Source of the DNA: Zanthoxylum bungeanum
Lineage: Eukaryota; Streptophyta; Magnoliopsida; Sapindales; Rutaceae
DNA length: 64,000 nucleotides
Direction: 5' to 3'
Assembly: GCA_019454045.1 (NCBI GenBank)
Contig: SKCR01032779.1
Coordinates: 62,001-126,000 of the forward strand
Shown one piece after another: positions 58,551 through 64,000 of the stretch. The notes below the pieces were generated by a model that saw only the letters and a program-made list of their open reading frames with translations, had not been told where the DNA came from and did not search any database. Every line of letters starts with the position of its first letter. Within the stretch, counting starts at the first letter, position 1. The translations under genes were made by a program, and so were the position numbers.

Positions 58551-60902
58551 TGTTGGGGTTGGTGCTCAGAGCGCCAATTCCCGGTTGTATTTCTTTATGA
58601 ATACTTCTGTAAAACATTATTATTTTGAATAATATATGCAGTTTCTATAATATAATGATTATTTTAATATGGTAAGGACGTAATGACCTTAGAATGACTA
58701 GTCATGGTGCAGTTACAAAATCGTCGCAACTGACATTGAGTTGTATCATGACGTTGTCATTCTCAGACAGTTCCTGGTCAAGGTTTACACTACTTGGTCA
58801 GTATAGTAAACCCGTTGAGACCGGTACATGTCGTATACTAGAATATATGATTCCAATGGTTTCTCAATGAACCATAAGTCTTGGAGACTAATATAGACGT
58901 GTAGGTGTTTATAGCGGATAAACACTGAACGACTCACCGAAGATTCTTAATGGATGGTACATCAACGTCAATAAGAATCTTTTCGAGTTGAGTAGCACTT
59001 GTGATTCTTAGACTTGAGATGCCACTGTGGGCACCTGAGACATCTTATACACTTAGATGGCAGTCATGTCACCGATCTATTTAGATCAGACCTCCGCCTA
59101 TTCGTTGGGTGTAGATAGATTCTCAGGGTGTCCTGTATATGTCAAGATAGGATCTGTCAGTTCTGTGTATCAGAGCATAGGTAGTCCATATGATTGGCAA
59201 TCAGATAAAACCATGGGCCAGTGGTACAGTTTAAAAACTAGTTCTAAAGATTCATTTTGAGATTGCTAATAGAATAGTCGACTGGATAATCCCCATAGAG
59301 ATTTGACGTTAACATCTATATCTCTGGGATATATCTGGATACCTGTGACGGATGAATTATATATTTTCCATGACCTTGACCTGTATGATTCAGCGATTTT
59401 ATCTGTGGTCGTCATAATTTACGGGTGGATAAATTATGGACACGAAATTGGATTTCGTGACGGATATGCATGAATCTAGAGAGTCTGACTAATGAAATAT
59501 ACTCGTAGAGCACTAGGGCAACTTATATAAATAATATTGATTATTTATAAAGTCGTTTAAAGGTTAAACGCAAAAAATACATGTGATGGGACCCGATAGT
59601 CATTTCCTTAATTTTTGTGTATTTGCATTTAATACTTGATTAATTCAAATACACATTAATTAATTGTCAAAATGAGATATTTGACTAATATCATAAATGA
59701 ATATATGTATTTAATATATAATGTAAATATTATACATATATTTAATATATTGTATTTAATTAATTAATTGATTATTTAATTGTTAAATGATTAAATTAAT
59801 TAAAGTAAAGATATTTTAATGTTATGATATTTTATTAATGACTTGAGTTGAAATTGTTGACTTGGTTGAAAATATCATTAAAGTGTAATGATCATTTAAT
59901 CAAGTTGCAAGTTGAAATTGAAATGAAATTAAAACAAAATTCTTGTTACATTCCTTTGGCATTTTCGGCCAAGGCCATTTTGTAACAAGTATATATTGTT
60001 TTGTTTCATTTAGGGTTTAAAAAATTTTCACACTTTACCTAAAAAACTCCATTGAAAGAAGACATAGAAGCTTGAGAGAAAGAAAAGAAAAACAAGGAAA
60101 AGCTTGGAATTTAGTAAGTATTTCCAACTTGCCATTAGAGGGAAAAATGTTCCTCTTGTTGTGGTCTTCATCTTGTGATGTTCTTATATTTTTCTTATTC
60201 TTTATTCTATGTATTTTGGAGAATGGAAGTTTTTGGAAAGGGTTGAGCATGTATAAAGATCATAGAATGTTACTAATGAGTTAATAAGCATTCTATTGAT
60301 GGTTTAAGAAACCTTGTTGCCATTCTAGAGTTATTGATGCACTCTTAAATAACCTAAAATTGTTCTATAGTTGTTTCATTGTGGTGAGGCTTGTAATGGT
60401 GTTTTAGAAACTTGATTTAAGTGTTGGTTTCAAGTTTCTGACCTTGTACCACCATTTGGCTTTTCATTTATGTTGAGTATTTGGATTTGTATATGATGCA
60501 TGAAAAATACTCTTCTGTTTGACTCTGGTCGGACATAATGTGGTCGGCCTCGTCTGGTCGAACATGGTCTGGTCGGCCTCGTCTGGTCGGACATGGTCTG
60601 GTCGGCCTCGTCTGGTCGGACATGGTCTGGTCGGACCTCGTCTGGTCTTCCATGATGTGGTCGAATCATGACCACATGTGGTCGGCCATGACTTGATGTG
60701 GTCGGACAAAGGGCCTTTTGTGGTTGGATTATTACTTCATCTGATTTGATCATACACATAAGTAAATTTTGGGTTTAGGTGAAATCCGAATAGATTATTC
60801 ATATTAGATATTGAATAATCTACTTGGTATTTTGAAAAAGTTTTGAAATACGATTTCAGCCCCGACCCAAGTTTCCGCTGCGCCCGACCCGAGTCCCTTA
60901 CA
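58551..60902 (+). repeat. 5' LTR of copia F
   Basis: It starts TGTTGGGGTTGGTGCTC and ends CCCTTACA. It is very similar to 46101-48456 except for a tandem-repeat block at 60520-60720 not found there. A TATATAT box lies at about 59990, at the same position as in the other copy. Confidence 0.9.
60538..60660. repeat. 29-bp tandem repeat in the copia F LTR
   Basis: About 3.5 copies of a 29-bp unit beginning GGTCGGCCTCGTCTGGTCGG. The three overlapping minus-strand ORFs here (about 60430-60759) only reflect this repeat. Confidence 0.85.
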
Positions 60903-60905
60903 AAA

Positions 60906-60920
60906 TGGTATCAGAGCGAG
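60906..60920 (+). other. Primer-binding site of copia F
   Basis: TGGTATCAGAGCGAG, three bases after the LTR end. It matches the iMet-type copia primer site. Confidence 0.85.
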
Positions 60921-61141
60921 TCTGATTCTAGGCCCCCTAAAATAATTAGCCTTAATTAAATCAATGTTTAATCATGTTTTCTTGACTTTATACATGCTTA
61001 TTATAATCTAATTTGGTTAGATTTAGGGTGTATGACACTTAGTGGAAAATCCCTAATTAATAAGGTTTAAATGTAATTATGTATTTGATGCATGTTATAT
61101 GGTCCGTCTTGTCAATACAGTTTATGAATATTTCTTCGTGA

Positions 61142-61178
61142 CTACATCCGAGACCGTGCCTCTGCTGTGAGGGTGTAG
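61142..61178 (+). other. Predicted hairpin 1 in copia F leader
   Basis: CTACATCC (61142-61149) pairs with GGGTGTAG (61171-61178) with one G-U pair, enclosing the core. Confidence 0.55.
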
Positions 61179-61416
61179 CCGATAGAGATTTATTTATACC
61201 AGATGTATAGTAGATACTAGATAAATTCAAGCGAAAGCGGAATCATGAACGTGCCCTAGCTATCAGGGTTACGCAAGTAACTTGAGTTTATCATTGACGA
61301 GTTTAACCTTGCTACGTCTCCTTGTGGGCCTGCCTTAGCAGCGACAACGAGAAACGACCAGGACCGGAAACCCAGGAGTCATTAGTGAATGATTGACAAA
61401 TGAGTTTTCTACCTGA

Positions 61417-61467
61417 TGAATATACGTAGGCGAGACCGTGCCTCTGCTGTGAGCTGAAATATATTCA
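61417..61467 (+). other. Predicted hairpin 2 in copia F leader
   Basis: TGAATATA (61417-61424) pairs perfectly with TATATTCA (61460-61467), and an inner GC (61430-61431) pairs with GC (61453-61454), enclosing the same core. Confidence 0.55.
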
Positions 61468-61666
61468 CGGGATCCACTTTTCACTATTTGTATTAATTTA
61501 ATTATTAAATCTTTGTATTCTGTTTGGGGATTACAGTATTGAATGATTTAGTGGGAGGGGCATTTTTAGATTAAAAATCCATGATCTAGTTTATGCTTTT
61601 TGATATTATATGAAACTGCTTAATTTCTGCTAACCATTTTTTCGTGATATATATGATAGATTTGCG

Positions 61667-62545
61667 ATGGCGGCACCATCCACTAATCAGTTTGCGCGTA
61701 TGCTTGATGCGAACAAACTCAAAGGCGCTGATAACTTTGCAGATTGGGAATTGGATTTGAGGATTGTCCCCGATTCCGAGAAATTGGGATATGTTATTGA
61801 GGGTCTGTTGCCCCTTGCTGTTGGTGCGGATGCTACGGAGGAGGAACACCAAGTTTTTGAAACTTGGAAGAATGATGATTTAAGAGTTAAATCATACATC
61901 CTTAGTTCACTGTCCCCGGGACTCAAGAAACAATACTATGGCATGTTAGATGCGTATAGTATTATGATGCGATTGAGACAATCGTTTGAGAACCAAGAAC
62001 AAGTGATTGTTCACAAGGTCGCAATGGAACTGTTCCATGCGCGATTAGATGAGGGGCAAGCTGTTAGCCCACATGTTCTTCAGATGATCGATTTGATTGA
62101 TCAACTGAGGCAACATGATCTCATTCTAAATGACATTTTCGGTAGGAGTGTTGATCTCATTCTTCAGATGATCGATTTGATTGATCAACTGAGGCAAGCT
62201 TGGTTCTCTCCCAGCTTCTTATCGCCAGTTTGTGATGTATTTCAACATGAACGAGATTATTTGTACCTACCAAGAGCTACATAGGATGTTTCTCACGACG
62301 GAAGAGGACCCCAAGATGGGAGTACCGACTCGCCCTTCGAGACCTACTTCTCTCTCTGCTTCTTCCCAGACATGGTCAAAGGGAAAGAAGAAGAAAAGGA
62401 AGAAGAAGAAGGGTTTCGGTCCTCAACCACAGGGAAAGATAGCTAAGCCCAAGATGGCTTTTGAAGACAAATGCCACCACTGCGGCAAAGTCGGGCACTG
62501 GAAAAGGAACTGTCCTGATTACATCGCCCAGCTGAGGGGGGATAG
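61667..62545 (+). pseudogene. Copia F gag, one frameshift and an 84-bp duplication
   Basis: Gag starts at 61667 (MAAPSTNQFARML, then KLKGADNFADWELDLRIV). The core (VKSYILSSLSPGLKKQY, VAMELFHARLDEGQAV) is followed by LQMIDLIDQLRQ, present twice because an 84-bp segment (62078-62161) is duplicated in frame. Near 62197 the frame shifts, giving a stop at 62282-62284. The true continuation lies in the frame of 62232 (MYFNMNEIICTYQELHRM). A lysine-rich stretch precedes a zinc knuckle CHHCGKVGHWKRNC (62472-62513). Without the shift, gag and pol would be one frame. Confidence 0.85.
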
Positions 62546-62858
62546 AGCATCTACATCAGGTACATTTATTTTTCCAGTTATTGATTTATCTTTGGCTTGT
62601 GAAGCCGTTACATCCAGCTGGATTTTAGATTCTGCTTGTCCCATTCACATTTGCAATTCGTTGCAGGTGCTGAAGGAAAGTAGAAGACTGAAGCCTGGAG
62701 AGATACAGTTGCGATTCGGGAGTGGAGACTCTTTGGATGCAGTTGCAGTGGGAGTATGCGAGATCTCATTGCCGAATGGGACACTTTTGTTATATGACTG
62801 TCATTTTGTACCTGGATGTGTAGCTAATATTATATCTCTTTTTGTATTAGATACATAA
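62546..62858 (+). pseudogene. Copia F protease region
   Basis: It continues in the frame of the gag zinc knuckle. The aspartic protease active site reads WILDSACPIHICNS (about 62620) where most copia elements have DSGA/DSGCxxHIC; the Gly after Ser is Ala. It is followed by LRFGSGDSLDAVAVG and YDCHFVPGCVANIISL, the family's usual order. An in-frame stop at 62856-62858 ends it 15 bases before the next in-frame ATG. Confidence 0.8.
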
Positions 62859-62873
62859 GGTTATCATATTACT

Positions 62874-64000
62874 ATGAAGAACAGTTCTTTGTATTTATAT
62901 GATAAAAGTAATATTCATATCCTTTGTTGTCCAAACCAGCATGGTCATTATACATTGCAAACTTCAAAAGATATTTTAAATACTGGAGTTAATAAACGTA
63001 GTTTACCTGTAATTAATAATACTGAACTTTGGCATATGCGGCTGGGTCACATAGGCGTTAAATGCCTTACCCAATTGGTTAGGAATGGTTTGATACCAGA
63101 TCTTACCATTGAATCCTATCCAACTTGTGAATCCTGTATTCAGGGTAAGATGACCAAAGCCCCATTTTCTGGTGTTGGACACCGCACCGCTAACTTAATG
63201 GAACTCGTACATTCTGATGTATGTGGTCCACTAAGTCAAACTGCTCACAGTGGTTATTCGTACTTCGTTACCTTTACCGATGATTTGTCACGGTACGGTT
63301 ATGTGTATTTGATGCGACATAAATCGGAAACCTTTGAAAAGTTCAAAGAATTCCGAAATGAAGTAGAAAAACAAACTGGACAATATATTAAATGCCTTCG
63401 ATCTGATCGAGGTGGCGAATATATAAGTAGTGAGTTCATGGATTATATGAAGGAGAATGGGATTCTCCCTCAATATACTCCTCCAGGTACTCCACAACAC
63501 AATGGAGTGTCTGAGAGGAGAAATCGGACTTTATTGGATATGGTCCGATCGATGTTGAGTTTCACAGATTTGCCATATTATTTATGGGGCTACTCTCTTT
63601 TAACAGCTGCACATTTTTTGAATAAGATTCCTTCAAAAGCAATTCCTACGACACCGTATGAGATATGGTTCGGTAGGAGACCAAATCTTAGTTACATTAA
63701 GGTTTGCGGTTGTCTTGCCTATGTCATAGTGACTCAGCAAGATAAGCTTTCGCCTCGAGGGCAAAAGTTTAGGTTTGTCGGATATCCTTCGAATACGAGG
63801 GGATATTTGTTCTATGATACCGAACATCGAAATATGTTCGTAGCTCGCTTCGCAAAATTTCTAGAAGTAGAATTTTTGTCAGAAGGTGGTAATTATAGAC
63901 AGGTTGAACTTGATGAAGTCCAACCTGAAAACAACGAACCAACGGAGGAACCTGAAGTTCAAGTAGATGAAAGACCTTCAACACACACACTCCGTAGGTC
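62874..64000 (+). CDS. Copia F integrase, open to the window edge
   Basis: The same frame reopens after the stop and runs at least 375 codons without interruption. It holds the zinc-binding region (WHMRLGHI, then CESCIQGKMTKAPF) and the DDE core: first Asp in VHSDVCGP, second in CLRSDRGGEY, Glu in NGVSERRNRT. It continues with LPYYLWGYSLLTAAHFLNKI, YEIWFGRRPN and FVGYPSNTRGYLFYD, then an acidic linker toward RT. All three catalytic residues and the HHCC ligands are present. RT and RNase H must lie beyond 64000. The start at 62874 is simply the first ATG after the stop; the domain was originally part of one gag-pol protein. Confidence 0.9.
   Translation, partial: MKNSSLYLYDKSNIHILCCPNQHGHYTLQTSKDILNTGVNKRSLPVINNTELWHMRLGHIGVKCLTQLVRNGLIPDLTIESYPTCESCIQGKMTKAPFSGVGHRTANLMELVHSDVCGPLSQTAHSGYSYFVTFTDDLSRYGYVYLMRHKSETFEKFKEFRNEVEKQTGQYIKCLRSDRGGEYISSEFMDYMKENGILPQYTPPGTPQHNGVSERRNRTLLDMVRSMLSFTDLPYYLWGYSLLTAAHFLNKIPSKAIPTTPYEIWFGRRPNLSYIKVCGCLAYVIVTQQDKLSPRGQKFRFVGYPSNTRGYLFYDTEHRNMFVARFAKFLEVEFLSEGGNYRQVELDEVQPENNEPTEEPEVQVDERPSTHTLRR

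Larger units (their letters stand above)
60921..61666 (+). other. Leader of copia F with two hairpins sharing one core
   Basis: No ORF is present. An identical 22-base core, GAGACCGTGCC...CTGTGAG, occurs at 61150-61171 and 61432-61453, each between pairing arms of unrelated sequence. The rest of the leader is AT-rich with GC-richer islands. Confidence 0.6.
58551..64000 (+). mobile_element. Ty1/copia element F, continues past window
   Basis: A 2352-bp 5' LTR, an iMet-type primer site, a 746-bp leader and gag-pol follow one another. The reading frame after 62874 is open to the window edge through integrase. Known lesions are a frameshift near 62197 and a stop at 62856. The element is inserted directly after the diverged LTR fragment. 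Confidence 0.9.

Noticed and set aside
60430..60759. Three overlapping minus-strand ORFs with DHVRPDEADQT-like repeats
   Set aside because: They are the translation of a 29-bp DNA tandem repeat in an LTR; the length is not a multiple of three, so three frames stay open.

Overview
This window is nuclear DNA of a flowering plant, most likely a eudicot. It is AT-rich, and almost everything recognisable is plant-type LTR retrotransposon: Ty1/copia and Ty3/gypsy elements with TG...CA LTRs, 5-bp target-site duplications (TSDs), tRNA-type primer-binding sites and polypurine tracts. I found no intact host gene, no rRNA or tRNA gene and nothing prokaryotic. The layout suggests retrotransposon-dense, gene-poor heterochromatin. 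All boundaries were read by eye.

Layout. (1) 1-8259: a copia leader fragment, a partial gypsy LTR in reverse, then degenerate copia element A (+), with a long leader, gag, and a pol that has lost protease and most of integrase, plus its 3' LTR. (2) 9103-27545: gypsy element B (-), with a tRNA-Asp-like primer site as in Athila/Tat elements, broken gag, RT/RNase H and integrase. Between integrase and 3' LTR it carries a decayed LOG-like (cytokinin-activating enzyme family) reading frame and two unrecognised ORFs. Copia element C (13986-24028, -) is inserted in the integrase with a GTGTG TSD. A copia RNase H scrap and a tandem array replace the region between gag and RT. (3) 27546-49341: gypsy element D (+), Del/Tekay-like at its 3' end. 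It contains a solo copia LTR (TSD GTATG) that itself contains a solo gypsy LTR (TSD GCAAC), a full-length decayed copia element E (36912-42923, TSD GGTAG), and a 5'-truncated copia piece with its 3' LTR. (4) 49577-57690: a probable further gypsy LTR split by a truncated copia LTR, then low-complexity DNA, hAT-like fragments, a 38-bp poly(A) micro-insertion and a weak gag-like remnant. (5) 57694-64000: a diverged, internally duplicated LTR, then copia element F (+), the best preserved element. It has a 2.35-kb LTR, a primer site, a structured leader and gag-pol with one frameshift and one premature stop. It runs off the window.

The most interesting signals are the LOG-like gene captured inside gypsy element B, and recurring short cores at the tips of hairpins with unrelated stems in the leaders of elements A and F, including one two-sided stem change between two copies. 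A CpG-rich palindrome is shared by unrelated LTR families, and one LTR holds a dense cluster of G-box, TGACG and W-box motifs.
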